Part shown: piece after piece, positions 11,302-22,768 of the stretch | Numbering within the stretch: position 1 is the first letter of the stretch | How the letters are laid out: each line of letters opens with the position of its first letter | Origin: Glycine soja | Taxonomy: Eukaryota > Streptophyta > Magnoliopsida > Fabales > Fabaceae | Length of the DNA: 64,000 nucleotides | Direction of reading: 5' to 3' | Assembly (NCBI RefSeq): GCF_004193775.1 | Contig: NC_041016.1 | Span: forward strand, 35,242,319 to 35,306,318 | Notes under the pieces: model-generated | Databases searched by the model: none | Told to the model about the DNA's origin: nothing | The model's input: the letters and a program-made list of their open reading frames with translations, nothing else | Translations under genes and position numbers: made by a program

Positions 11302-12153
11302 CTAGTTGTGTGACTCAAATCTGGTTAATCCTACTGGGATTGAACGGGTTCTAACTGAAAAAGACCTTCTGGTTGACTCATATTCAGACATGGAGGCTTC
11401 TATTCTAGATGAAAAAGAATTTATCCTATTAAAGGTTATTTCTACATTGCTGGAGTTATCTTGTTTAATTTGTTCAATGGTCGAAGCGGGTCGGGGAACA
11501 GACGGTGTGGCCTTATCCATAACCCATTTTTCAGGAAGAGTTACCTCATCCCATTTTATTGTTCTCGAGAAAGAAACATTGGCCTTTGTCATGTCGGTAA
11601 TAAATAAAGTTGTCTCTCCTTTTTGAGGTTTTAATAGGACTCTAGACGCACAAGTATTCATGACTTTGTATTGAATCCTATAGATTAAAGCTGCTGGGAT
11701 TGATCCTTCTTTCATGTCAAGGCCATGAAAGTGGATGTTTAGGAACAGAGAGTCAAGAATGTTTCTGTCCATCAAACTCACTGTTTTTTTTGGATAACCA
11801 TTGAAATATACCGGACCTTGTCCTAGGCTTGTTTCTACAATTCCTATTAAGGAGTCTTCAAATTTATTATGCCTAATGTCTCTAAGGCACATTAACACTG
11901 CTGCATTTATGCTCAGATCAATTAAGGGCTTGATGGCTACTTGTACACAACCGACGTGTAAATATTTGTATTTTTGGCTATGTTCATAAATTGAGTTTTT
12001 TGAAAGTAAATGAAATTCTTCCCATATATCTTGTCCTAGAGGAATATTGTTTTCTACGGTTTTGATTATGTAATCAAAGTTGTGTTTATCTTTAATTGTT
12101 TCAGGAACATACAGAGTGTCCTGAGGGATTTCTGGAATGTTCCAGTCATCCAT
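11302..12153 (-). pseudogene. Pararetrovirus movement protein (30K superfamily-like)
   Basis: A 283-residue frame begins MDDWNIPEIPQ, the first ORF after the leader, as expected for ORF1 of several caulimovirid genera. It contains the movement-protein signature region with LGQGPVYFNGYPKKTVSL, LFLNIHFHG and IYRIQYKVMNT. Such proteins enlarge plasmodesmata and move virions between cells. The frame ends in TAG at 11302-11304, after which coding-like sequence continues in frame for about 45 codons, so the stop is probably a decay mutation inside a polyprotein. The domain itself looks uninterrupted. Confidence 0.8.
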
Positions 12154-12729
12154 GTTTTGATTTATATCTTCGAATCAGACTTCCTCATCGAAGAAATTGT
12201 GTTTTGGGGCGACCCTATAGGTCTAGCTTTCATGCTCATTGAGCAAGTTATTATTTTTGGGCGAGTTCATTGAGGAAGAGGATGAAGATGAGTTAGATCT
12301 AAAAGTAATGAGAGAGAAAGAACGTAAAAGGCAGGACATAATGAATTCATCCTCTAGTATCTTTGCCTTCATGTGGTTCCATAAGGTAATATGTTACTGA
12401 ATTATCTAGAGCTGAAAAAAATAAAATTTTAACTCTTTTTTCTAACAATATCGTTTGAACACTAATCCCATAGCCACCAGTATATTACGTCTTTAATATT
12501 TTATTTGAACGGTACACCTTAGCCTTGCTGCCCTTCACCACACGGGACTTACTGCTATAGTACTATTCGACTAAAATATCAGACTATTGTGCTTCCAAGA
12601 ATACTGTTCAAACACATAGTGTTCAGATTAAGAGTATTGCACATTTACAAAAACAGTTACTGTACATAAGTTCAGATCTAGTAAATCAGTTAACATATGT
12701 CCTTACGGACAATATTCCTACATCCCCAT
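12154..12729 (-). other. Pararetrovirus leader between primer site and ORF1
   Basis: About 575 bases between the tRNA primer site and the first ORF. No long ORF is seen. Caulimovirid leaders usually carry short upstream ORFs and a large hairpin. I did not resolve a hairpin here. Confidence 0.5.
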
Positions 12730-12744
12730 CTGGCTCTGATACCA
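12730..12744 (-). promoter_or_regulatory. tRNA-Met primer-binding site of the pararetrovirus
   Basis: On the minus strand this reads TGGTATCAGAGCCAG, complementary to the 3' end of plant initiator tRNA-Met, the primer used by Caulimoviridae for minus-strand DNA synthesis. It sits about 160-200 bases downstream of the terminal repeat and upstream of ORF1, the position expected in a pregenome. Confidence 0.92.
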
Positions 12745-12906
12745 GAGACTAGCGGAGGGAGATCAAACGAATAGATAGGAAGTAAGAATGATGGAATATG
12801 AAGTATGAGGAAGTAGATTTTGAAAACAGTTATCTAGGGCACATCGGAGACCGGCTTACAAATCCCAGGTTTTCAAAAACGAAGAAGTCAAAGCGGAGGT
12901 AGAGTC

Positions 12907-12943
12907 GCACAGGATCGGCAGATGATTAAACTTGAAATTTATT
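12907..12943 (-). repeat. 5' terminal redundancy of the pararetrovirus
   Basis: It matches 5134-5185 (see that entry). Having it before the leader and again after ORF2 mimics the R region of a terminally redundant pregenomic RNA. It runs directly into a TA repeat. Confidence 0.65.
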
Positions 12944-12944
12944 T

Positions 12945-12960
12945 TATATATATATATATA
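12945..12960. repeat. (TA)n repeat at the other end of the pararetrovirus
   Basis: A short run of eight TA units abuts the viral terminal repeat. Just beyond it lies a perfect inverted repeat (AAACTTAC ... GTAAGTTT, about 12960-12983). Confidence 0.9.
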
Positions 12961-15900
12961 AACTTACTCCAAAAAGTAAGTTTAAAAACTTACTCCAAAT
13001 CTGAACCCTTTATTTAAGTTTAAATGAATGACTAGGATTAAATAACTTAAGTTCCTCATGAGACCTCTATTCTCATCACTGGCTAGGTGCTTCTCCAGCT
13101 TCCCATTGTTGTCTTGTGCTAGTTCTTTTCGACTATCATACAAATCACTTTGTATGTCGTTGTTGTTGTGGCATCACTGTTGACTAATCTGAGACTACCA
13201 CCAGTTCATTACATTGTCATAGCTTCCCCTGTCAACTCTGAACAAAATACATTCCGCACTATCATAATCTGTAGTCACTTTTGTTGATAACTTCAAGCTC
13301 TATTCGTTACAATTTTTAAATTTGATGTCTTAATGTATATGGGCTACTATGGGATGTAAATTTGATTGTTTTGTTTTTGGTACCCCGTTAGACTTTTGGC
13401 ATGCGTACCAATTGTCATTGCATGTTACACATTTATAAAAAGAGTTCGTCTCCACAGGGACTTGAGTTGCTTAATTCATTCGGATAAAGGTTATCAGTTC
13501 AATAGTCATGTACAAATTTAATCGAATGTCATTGGTTTGGTTTAACTAACTAAAGATAACTTAAAGTAAAAGAATAGTGAAAATAATGGATTTACGGAAA
13601 TAATGGAATTTCGGGAATAACAAAAATAACAGAATTTAGATTGTCGGAAATAAGTAAAATTACGAAAACAATAATAACAAATTTAATTAATTCAAGAAAA
13701 CATAGGATTGGATTTCATCGTTCATAACCTTAGTATCCTAATAAGATTAATATATATGAATCATTTACTAACATTACTGATACACACATTAAGTTACCCC
13801 AAGTCGATCCCTCACACTTGAGGCCTAAGAATATTTACCAAATATTGATCCCTCGCATATGAAGTAAATACCCTAGCATTACAATTATATTCTCATGCTT
13901 TTTGCAATTGAAATGCTATGCTTTATTCCTAGAAATGTAATGTAAAGAGCAAAATCATTTAGTTCTAATTCTAAGATTACTTTCGAGTCACACTAAAAAT
14001 CCAATTTCATGAAAGTAGTGATCAAATAAAATCAAGCATTACGAGTAGAATGAAATCACCAATAACGAGTAGAAAAGATTCATACATATATAATATAAAA
14101 AAAGATACATAGTGGTACAAAGATTACATCCAATCCTTAATAAAAACTAATTAATCATGGTGTAGAGCATAAGACTAACAAGAGAAATGATGAAGGATGT
14201 GATCCACGGTCACAACTCTGCAGTGCCTCGACTCCACTTTTCCTTTTCTCCTTCTTCTTTCTTAGCCTCTGCATTTTTCTTTGCCTTTTGAATACTACTA
14301 GATGTCCTTTCATCCACAAATGCATGACTATTTATAGAAAACAACCAAGGAGTGTAGACAAATTCGCACAAGTGAGTTGTAGCTCGCCTAGGCGAATTTA
14401 TTGCTTAATCTTCAAGACTTCCTCTTGTCTAGGCGAGTTGTTTTCTTAGGGCTGAAGTAAGATCTTTAGCCCAGGCGAGCTGGTTGCTAGGTTGGGCGAA
14501 TTTGGGGTTAGAAATCTTTATGAAATGACTATTTTGCCCTTCCTTTTGGCTTTGTTTCTAGATCTAACAAACTACCATCAAAACCTACAAAATTATGGAT
14601 GAATGTTTCATATTTAAACAACAACATTAGTAAACGTACAATTTATATAAAACAACTAGATTTAAGGGTAGTTTATAAGAAAACTAATACAATTGAAAGA
14701 TAAGTGTTAACAATTTAGTCTCAATAATAACTGAAATGTGACACTTATCAACTTCCCCTAACCTATAATGTTGCTTGTCGTCAAGCAAAGTAAATAAAAA
14801 TTACAAATAACAATAGTATATGTATAAAATAAATATGCTTAAAAAATTATGAACATGCTTTGTAAAGAATCAATCCCTAAACCAATCAAAACATCATTTT
14901 TCTCAAAATGCAACAATGAGAAATGAAAGCACAAAGATGAAATTCACATAAACAAAATGAGATTAAGATCAATTCGCATTTTGTTTCTAAAGAACATCAA
15001 AGGAAACACTTGATTCTTTCAAACAGAGGAAAACCCTCAATGGTGTATAATTTTCACATAGGCAAGTGTTTCATCTCAATTCCAATCATTGATATGTCAT
15101 AAATCAATTTTTGCAAGTTATTTCGCATCAAATCAAAGATAATTTGCATAACCATCATGGATCAATAGGTCTTTTAAGGTCGGGCCTGGTTTTGAAGGAA
15201 ATCTTGGTTTTTCTGGATATTCAAACATACCTTGAGAATTAGAGAGCAAACATAAAAATCTAGCTAGTAACTCAAATGAACGATCTTTTCCTATCCCTTT
15301 TTCGTTTCAACCAAGTTATCACTTCTTTCAATTCAGATCTTTACAATAACTTTGATAAAATGTACATGATTCAGACATTTATTTATCTACAAAGAACTTG
15401 TTTTTCCTTTTCTTTTACTTTTCTCTTTTCTTTTTTGTTAAATATTTAATTTACTTTAATACCCATAAAAACAAAGTTATTTACATCACATTAGCCATCA
15501 AATGATAGAAATCCCCATAAAAACACCCTTGCTCACCTAACCTAAGGTAAGGTAGGAAACTTTAATCATAGGTTAGTGTTCCAACAAAATATAAAGTGTT
15601 TGGCTCAAAAGTCTCGCAAATGGTAAAATAATATACATTGGGATAACTTTTTGGCCAGTGGCTTAAAATGTAAAGAAACAAAGAAAGAAAGCCTAAATCA
15701 TATCCACGAATCATATGTTTATGATTATTAGAAATTTATGCAAAATCGACTATAGAACATATCAATGAGGACACCGAATGTAAAATCTGTGGTTGCACAC
15801 AGTCACTAAAGCTTAAGGCCTGTTTTCGTATTCAAATCACATCATTGTTTCAAAAGTTGTTCTTTTATCAAGTCCATGCAAAAACATCTGGATGCATTTG

Positions 15901-16252
15901 GTATTTGGGAAAGTCCTTCATTGTTCTTATTCTCAATGTTTTTTTTAAAAAAATCCTTTTGTTGTGTTTTGATCCAAAAATAAGTTTAAAAAATATTGGT
16001 TGTTGATTCTTTCCAAAACATGTTATGTTCAAGAAAAATTTTCTGTTTGAGTCCCAAAAAGAGTTATAATCTATAACTAAACTAACAAAATATCAAAGCA
16101 GACATAAACTAGTCAAAATAAACTAGCGTAAGTTTTTCAAACAAAAAATTCAAAACAATAAATAAGGTAATAAAGTATTGAAATTTAATACAAAGTGATA
16201 AATAAACATATAGACAAGTTCACAAATTTTTGAAGATCATGGTTGAGGAGCT
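12961..16252. other. Non-coding, retrotransposon-like DNA, no gene seen
   Basis: No ORF with a domain is present. From about 13370 the sequence has phrases common in untranslated parts of large plant gypsy elements (GTCTCCACAGGGAC near 13454; AACTTCCCCTAACC near 14751, followed by a TTGCTTGTCGTCAAGCAA inverted repeat). The palindrome AGCTCGCCTAGGCGA at 14381 resembles one in the O-family LTRs. A phrase at about 15050-15170 resembles 54670-54770 in the Ogre-like element, so a related minus-strand gypsy body is likely. The block continues after the S solo LTR at 20460. Confidence 0.5.
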
Positions 16253-16547
16253 TGTTGGATCAAGTGGCCTCGGAATAATTAAGAAGGAGGGGTTGAATTA
16301 ATTATGAATGTGTCTTGACTAATTAAAAATTTATCCTTCTTAATATTACTAGATTCAATTAGGCTTTACAATTAAGTTATGAGAAAGTAAAAGTACACAG
16401 CGGAAATTAAAGAGTGTAGGGAAGAAGAAGACAAACACAAGATTTATACTGGTTCGGCAACAACCCGTGCCTAAATTCAGTCCCCAAGCAACCACTGGTT
16501 CTTGAGATTTCCAATAACCTTGTAAAATCTTTTACAAGCAAAGATCC

Positions 16548-16705
16548 ACAAGGGATGTAACCTCCCTTGTTCTCTTTGAACAACCAAGTGGATGTATGCT
16601 CCACTTGAACTGATCCACAAGAGATGTACCCTCTCTTGTTCTCAGTATCACAACCCAAGTAGATGTACGCTCTACTTGTACCACAAAGGATGTACGCTCC
16701 AATGT
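16548..16705 (-). repeat. Tandem hairpin array in S1 LTR
   Basis: Five 23-nt inverted repeats lie at 16548-16570, 16585-16607, 16617-16639, 16656-16678 and 16683-16705. Four have perfect 8-bp stems with different sequences (ACAAGGGA, CAAGTGGA, ACAAGAGA, CAAGTAGA). The 7-nt loops vary more here than in other copies (TGTAACC, TGTATGC, TGTACCC, TGTACGC). Stems are thus better preserved than loops in this old copy. Confidence 0.85.
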
Positions 16706-17504
16706 GTTAAGACAAAAAATTCTTAGGCGGTTAGTCCCTTGAATCTTTGTAAGGGGAAACAAAAGATATCTCAAGCGGTTAGTCCTTTGAAATCTTTTGT
16801 TTAAAGGGAAAGGGAAGAATCAAAAGAATTCTCAGGCGGTTAGTCCTTTGAATCTTTTGGCAAGAGGGAGAAGGGATGAAAAGATAGCACACTTTTGTTT
16901 TATGTAGAATTTCCACTTGCAGAAAAACAAAGTTTTGAAACAAAGTTTAGAAAGCTTTTTGGCAAAGAAAAAGCAATGGGCAATGGTTAGAGAAAGATTG
17001 TGAAAAAAAATTGTTTGGAAGAATATTATACATATATATTAAACATGTGCCAAAGTCATGCTTTTATAGACTCTTCATGTCTAGTCAAAGAAACCATTGG
17101 AAGAGTTGTGACTTTAGAGAAAACCATGTTAAGAGTTATAACTCTTAACTTTTTCTTCAAAATTGTTCACTGGTAGTCGATTACCACAAAGGCGTAATCG
17201 ATTACACAATGAGTTTTATGAAAAATTGTGACTCTTCACAATTGGATTTGAATTCCAACGTTCAGATTCACTTGTAATCAATTACTAATATTGTGTAATC
17301 GATTACACTATTTGAAAATCATTTTGGAACGTTGCAACCCATTTGAAAACATTTTGAAAACCAAACTGGTAACTGGTAATCCATTACTGATAACTAGTAA
17401 TCGATTACTAGAGAGTAATCACTCGGGTAACTAAGAAAATTTGAGAAAATTATTTTGTAAAACAAAACTGTGCTATTTGGTTTTTGAAAAAATATTTTAA
17501 TACT

Positions 17505-17865
17505 TGATGCAATCCTACCCCGCAAGGGCATTGGATAGAAAACTCCAAGTAGATTGGGCCAGAGATGCAAGAGAAGGCCCTAGGGTTCTTATGAGCCTTA
17601 GGGTAGATTTCGGGCCCATGAACTAAGTACGAGCCCACTTATCTTTGTTAATATTAGATTAAGGTTTCATTATTTTTGGGCCTTGTATTTAGGGCTCCAT
17701 AATGTAGGTAGGGTACCCTAGAAATATAGGATTTTTCAGCTCGTGTATTTTAGGGCACCTAGACTAGTTTTTGTATTAGGGGTAGTTTTGTAATTTCACA
17801 TGCACTAAGTGAATATTTGATGTGTGTTGGGAAATAAATTTAATTGAATTGGTAGAAGCCCAATC
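17505..17865 (+). repeat. Truncated 5' LTR of G1
   Basis: It starts TGATGCAATCCTACCCCGC and matches the first 360 bp of the 3' LTR at 19327. The match breaks after AGAAGCCCAATC, where gag sequence (TTGCAAGAGCC) begins. Confidence 0.88.
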
Positions 17866-18415
17866 TTGCAAGAGCCTAAGTGAAGCACTTCGTGACTATT
17901 ATGAAGGAAGGCATAGGTCACATCTTAGACCTCACTCCCATAGGAGAGAAAATGAAAGAAAGCCTCAAGAGGTTAACATTAAACTCCCATACTTCCATGG
18001 GAAGGACAATGTAGAGGCTTACTTAGATTGGGAAATAAGGGTAGAGCAAAAACTTAAAAGAAAGCCTACTTTAAAATCTTATGGCTATCATTCTTATCCA
18101 AAGAAAGACCAAGGTCTAGGCATCTTAGGGGTAGCATCTTCTAAGCCCAATGATGATAAGGGGAAGACAATAGAAAAGCAACCCCCTAAGGCTAGTATGC
18201 AAGAAAAGACTAGCTCCATAAAGTGCTTTAAATGTCTTGGAAGATGACACATTACTTCTCAATGCTCCACCAAGAAAACCATGATTATGAGGAGCCAAGA
18301 CATTTATAGTAGCCAAGATGAGGCTACTACTTAACCTTCCTCTAGTGAAAGTGAAGAAGCAAAAGGGGAAGAATCTAGTGAAGAAATCTACCCCCAAGAA
18401 GAAGGAAAACCTTTA
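17866..18415 (+). pseudogene. G1 gag remnant
   Basis: The frame matches the gag of G2 and G3 (SCKSLSE, REVNI-like and [14 protein letters not shown] motifs). A deletion then joins the motif VEQ to KLKRKP, removing about 145 residues of capsid. The short motif encoded by G(A/G)(A/G)CAA flanks this gap in the longer copies, suggesting deletion between short repeats. The zinc knuckle is broken by TGA in place of the Gly codon (18245-18247), and further stops follow. It cannot make a working Gag. Confidence 0.8.
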
Positions 18416-19360
18416 ATGGTTAAGGAGGAGTGTAAGGAGGTAAGTGTCTCCTCTAAGAGGTTAGCTAAGAAGGAAAGACATTTTGAAATAAAGACAAATA
18501 TTAAAGAAATTTCCCCTCTTAAACAACCTCCACATTTTCTCCTTTGTAAAAAGACACTTGTTAGCATTGTCGCACCTCTTAGGCTTGAGTTTATTTCTCA
18601 AGTAAATGAGTTGTTGGATGAGGGTTTGGTTCGCAAGAGCTTAAATCCTTGTGCTTTGTTGGTTCCCAAAATAGGTATTATTAGGCACCAAATCCCTAAA
18701 ATAGGTGGTATGATGCACCAAATCCCTAAAATAGGTGGTATGATGAATGTGTTGAGTGGTGCAACACTCTTTTGTAAAATCACTCATGCAACCAACATCT
18801 TCATGATTTGTGTACATAGGGACTCATTACGTAGGTTTGTTCTTATTTTTAGTTTCAATACAAACTTAGGTACTCATATGGGACACCTTAGGTTTGTCAT
18901 ACTTTTTGGTAGGAATAATCAACATGAAAATACAGAAAAAGGTATGTTCTATTGCTTTACTTTTCTTAATTTTTTAAATTGTGATCAAGGGGTTCCTATG
19001 AACCCTAAGAGAATAAAGGTCATTCCTGAGTGGCCTGCTCCACCAAGTGTAAAAAAAATTTGGGGCTTCCATGACTTAACAAACTTTTACAAAAGGTTTG
19101 CCCCATATTTTTCTATACTTGTAGCACCACTCATTGAGTTGGTGAGGAACCATGTTCCTTCATGGGAAGATGCCCAGGAAATTAGTTTTCAGACCTTACT
19201 TTACTTCAACATACTAAACACCACTAATACATATGTTTTTGTTCTTTTTATAGTTGTTGAGGAAAAAAGCCCAAAGTTTCAAGAACCTCGGGATTTGAGG
19301 TCAAATCCTTTTCAAGGGGGAGGGAATGATGCAATCCTACCCCGCAAGGGCATTGGATAG
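18416..19360 (+). pseudogene. G1 collapsed pol ORF (RT-derived, non-catalytic)
   Basis: The 314-codon frame aligns in pieces to the RT of G2: LLDEGLVRKSLNPCALLVPK, then IGGMMNVLSGATLFCKI, then MGHLRF, PMNPKRIKVIPEW, and DLTNFYKRFAPYFSI. The blocks around the dNTP-binding motif and the catalytic YFDD are absent or replaced, and RNase H and integrase are missing. The same unusual arrangement recurs in G3 at 22769-23599, so it is a shared family trait and not a single accident. The frame runs through DLRSNPFQGGG and ends in TAG just inside the 3' LTR. Enzymatic function is excluded; a structural role is only speculative. Confidence 0.7.
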
Positions 19361-20298
19361 AAAACTCCAAGTAGATTGGGCCAGAGATGCAAGAGAAGGC
19401 CCTAGGGTTCTTATGAGCCTTAGGGTAGATTTTGGGCCCATGGGCTAAGTACGAGCCCACTTATCTTTGTAAATATTAGATTAAGGTTTCATTATTTTTG
19501 GGCCTTGTATTTAGGGCTCCATAATATAGGTAGGGTACCCTAGAAATATAGGATTTTTTAGCCCTTGTATTTTAGGGCACCTAGACTAGTTTTTGTATTA
19601 GGGCTAGTTTTGTAATTTCACATGCACTAAGTGAATATTTGATGTCTATTGGGAAATAAATTTAATTGAATTGGTAGAAGCCCAATCCAATTAAATTTTA
19701 GATGGGGAGGTGAGCATTTACTTACTACACCTCATTGCCACATCATATAGTCACACTTTGTGCATGTCCTTCATGCTTTACATGCTTCATGACATCTAAG
19801 CACACTTAGTGGAGAATCTTGGAATTGATCTTGGATTAGTGGGCTGAACCATAACGAAAATTCACTAATCATAATTTGTGAAATTTTGGCTACAAAGTTT
19901 GGCTCCACAAATTCAATTTCAAATTCAAGTGAAATTTGAATTGAAATTCAAATTTCCCTCCAATTTTGTGTGACACTTAGGCTATAAATAGAGGTCATGT
20001 GTGTGGATTTTTTTTAACTTTGATCATTTGAAAATTAAACTTCAGATTTCAAAGCTCTTTTAGAGCACAAAATTTCGTGCTCTTCTCTTCCTCTCCCTTC
20101 ATTCATCTCTTTCTTCCTCCAAGCTCTTATCCATGGCCTCCTATGGTGGTGAGCTTCTTCTAGACTCATCTTCTCCTTGAAGTGGTGTCTCCTCTCTCTC
20201 TTCCTTCTCCATTATGCTGCCATTCATCTTCCAAGAAGCAAAGGAATCCATTGATGAAGAAGATCCTAGGCCTACAAGCTCCAACGGAGCTTACATCA
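19327..20298 (+). repeat. 3' LTR of G1
   Basis: A 972-bp LTR with TGATGC at the start and a mutated TACATCA end, preceded by a G-rich polypurine tract (CAAGGGGGAGGGAA). It contains the TATA motif CTATAAATAG near 19982 and the inverted repeat AGCTCCAACGGAGCT next to the terminus. Confidence 0.9.
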
Positions 20299-20459
20299 AT
20301 ACTTATGCTATATGAAGTCTTGACTCGTTGCTTCTTGATTTCTTCTCTTGAATCCTGGATTGGATTCTTAATGCTTGATCTTAAAGTCTTGAATCAATCA
20401 CTTGGCCTTTTGGCATCATCAAAATTGCTTGGTTCATCATCATGAAGCTTGCTTCTACA

Positions 20460-21735
20460 AAGCTCAGTCTCCTTAACAATCATGGTTGAGGAGCTCAATC
20501 TCCTCCAATGAAATAATCAACAGGATCTACCATGTCTTCATCCTCCTCCTGAAAAATATGCATGTCCCCGGCCATGCAATGATAACTCTAACAAAATAGA
20601 TTAAACATTAAAAAACATAATTCGTGAATAAAGACATGAAAGTCGGGTTCAAAAATATAAGACATAAGATTAAAGTAACACAAATTAGGACAAAATTTAG
20701 AAACATTGGGTTGCCTCCCAGGAGCGCTTCTTTAACGTCTTTCAAGTTGGACATTATTGTTCTGGCTGAGGCTCCACTATTTCATCATCAACAATTCTTT
20801 TCTTCTTTGTAAGCAAATCCTTCATGAATTTAGCATATGTTGGCATCTGTCCAACACCTCTGAAAAAGGAATGTTAATCTGCAATCGTTTGAAAATGTCT
20901 ATGAAACACTTCTACTGCCTATCCTTATCTTTCTTTGACAGAGCAAGCGAATAAGGAAGATGCTAAATTGGTGGATGGTTTACAATAGCTTTACCTTTGT
21001 TAGTGTCTTGTTTCTTTGATTTCTACTTCCACTTATTATGTATATTAGTGTTGTCACATTGAGTTATTCTTAATTACATCCAATAAACTTTAAATCTCTT
21101 ACACACTTATTTTATATCCTCACAAGTGATGTCTAGCAAGGTACTAAAGTGTTTGTTAGCCATAAAGGGAAGCACACAATTTCCCTTTTCATATGTAAGT
21201 TTTGCCTCTCTTTATTTGAATTGTTAACATTTGAAATTTAAGGAAAGGACACAATGGAAGAGAGTAGAATGCTTTGGCAAAATATTCCTCAATGGTCGTT
21301 TTCATTATCGAAGAGGAACACATGCAACTTTCTGTACTTTTATTCCTGTCCTTGCCATTCAGAGCATGCCACATGTTTTCACCTCCAGTTGTGAGACAAT
21401 GGTCATATCAAGGTTGAAGACCGATCCCTTAATAAATCCTTCACCGAAGTCTATAAAAGGTGTCTCTCCTTTAGAATAATAGACAAGACAATAGAGTGAA
21501 AAACAAGCAAATGTTCTTCGAAGCGAAACTCTGAATAATTGAGTGGACGATATACTCAACACTTAATATATTCTATTTTTGGCTAAGCAAAGTCATTTGT
21601 ATTCAAGCTTAACTTCTATTCACTCTTTGAGTGTTGTTGAATCTTTGTATTCATTCAAACTTTGGTTTGTGAAAGCTAGGAGTGGGTTAGTGTTAAACAA
21701 TACTTGTGGTGTCTTAGATTTAGGGAGAGTCTAAG
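20460..21735. other. Non-coding flank, then presumed copia 5' LTR part
   Basis: The left part continues the block broken at 16252. It repeats the phrase ATCATGGTTGAGGAGCT found just before S1, and carries GGGTTGCCTCCCAGGAGCGC (20709), common beside large gypsy elements. From about 21480 the sequence flows, once G3 and its duplication are removed, into the copia leader at 38358, so at least the last ~250 bases probably belong to the copia 5' LTR. No gene is seen. The exact LTR start is not determined. Confidence 0.45.
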
Positions 21736-22558
21736 TGATGTAAGCTCCATTGGAGCTTGTAAGCCTGGGATCTTCTTCATCAATGGATTCCTTTGCTTCT
21801 TAGAATATGAATGGCAGCGGAATGGAGAAGGAAGAGAGAGAGGAGACGCCACTTCAAGGAGAAGATGAGTCTAGAAGAAGCTCACAATCATAGGAGGCCA
21901 TGGATAAGAACTTGGAGGAAGAAGGAGATGAATGAAGGGAAAGGAAGAGAAGAGCACAAATTTTTGTGCTCTAAAAAAGCTCTAAAATCTGAAGTTTAAT
22001 TTTCAAATGATCAAAGTTGAAAAAAATGCACACACATGACCTCTATTTATAGCCTAAGTGTCACACAAAATTGGAGGGAAATTTGAATTTCTATTCAAAT
22101 TTCACTTGAATTTGAAATTGAATTTGTGGAGCCAAAATTTCACTAATTATGATTAGTGAATTTTAGCTATGGTTAAGCCCACTAATCCAAGATCAAGTCC
22201 AAGATTCTCCACTAAGTTTGCTTAGGTGTCATGAGGCATGTAAAACATGAAGGACATGCACAAAGTGTGACTATAGATGTGGCAATGGGGTGTAGCAAGC
22301 AAATGTTCACCTCCCCCAATAAAATTTAATTGGATTGGGCTTATCCCAATTCAATTAAATTTATTTCTCAACACACACATCAAATATTCACTTAATTCAT
22401 ATGAAATTACAAAACTACCCATAATACAAAAACTAATATAGGTGCCCTAAAATACAAGGGCTAAAAAATCCTACATTTCTAAGGTACCCTACCTACATTA
22501 TGGAGCCCTAAATACAAGACCCAAAAATAATGAAATCTTAATCTAATATGTACAAAGA
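21736..22558 (-). repeat. Truncated 3' LTR of G3
   Basis: It matches the G LTR from its 3' terminus up to the phrase ACATATTAGATT, where the first ~300 bp of the LTR are missing. Beyond the break a ~40-bp phrase around AATCCATAGGTTTTTGAAAC occurs twice (about 22566-22605 and 22624-22663), which may mark the rearrangement. Confidence 0.8.
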
Positions 22559-22768
22559 ATAAAAACTCAAATCCATAGGTTTTTGAAACTCAGAGATTCT
22601 TTCCTTTTGAAAGGGATTTGACCTCAAATCCATAGGTTTTTGAAACTTAGAGATTCTTTCCTCAACACCTGTAAAAAGAATAAAAACATATGTATTAGTG
22701 ATGTTGGGTATGTTAGAGTAGGGTAAGGACTGAAAACCCCTTTCCTTACCATCTTCTCATGAGAGAAC

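Larger units (their letters stand above)
5130..12944 (-). mobile_element. Endogenous pararetrovirus (Caulimoviridae), florendovirus-like
   Basis: Read on the minus strand, the block has the layout of a plant pararetrovirus pregenome: a short terminal repeat, leader, tRNA-Met primer site (12730-12744), movement protein, coat protein with a Cys knuckle, aspartic protease, RT, RNase H, a second ORF and a second terminal repeat. There is no integrase. Length (about 7.8 kb) is normal for the family. Most of the large ORF keeps one frame from 10004 to 6892 but is cut by several stops, and ORF2 has stops and frameshifts, so it is a dead copy. The florendovirus assignment rests on a single large first ORF followed by an ORF2 of unknown function. 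It comes from memory and is less sure than the family call. Confidence 0.9.
17505..20298 (+). mobile_element. Internally deleted G-family gypsy element (G1)
   Basis: It is bounded by the 5-bp duplication ATACT (17500-17504 and 20299-20303) and by TGATGC ... CATCA termini. The 5' LTR is cut at about 17865 and joined directly to gag, removing the LTR 3' half, primer site and leader. The 3' LTR is complete at 19327-20298. The interior holds a shortened gag and the collapsed pol described below. It is non-autonomous and disrupted. It resembles the minus-strand G3 copy more than the intact G2 copy. Confidence 0.88.
16253..20459 (-). mobile_element. S-family solo LTR (S1), split by a G element
   Basis: The LTR occupies 16253-17504 and 20299-20459, and the inserted G element fills the gap. 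On the plus strand it starts TGTTGGATCAAG and ends GCTTCTACA. Flanks are GAGCT (16248-16252) and AAGCT (20460-20464), a 5-bp duplication with one mismatch. On its sense (minus) strand the order is GTAATCGATTAC palindromes, TATA box, GGACTAACCGCC repeats, hairpin array, terminus. No internal region exists, so it is a solo LTR left by LTR-LTR recombination. Confidence 0.85.
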
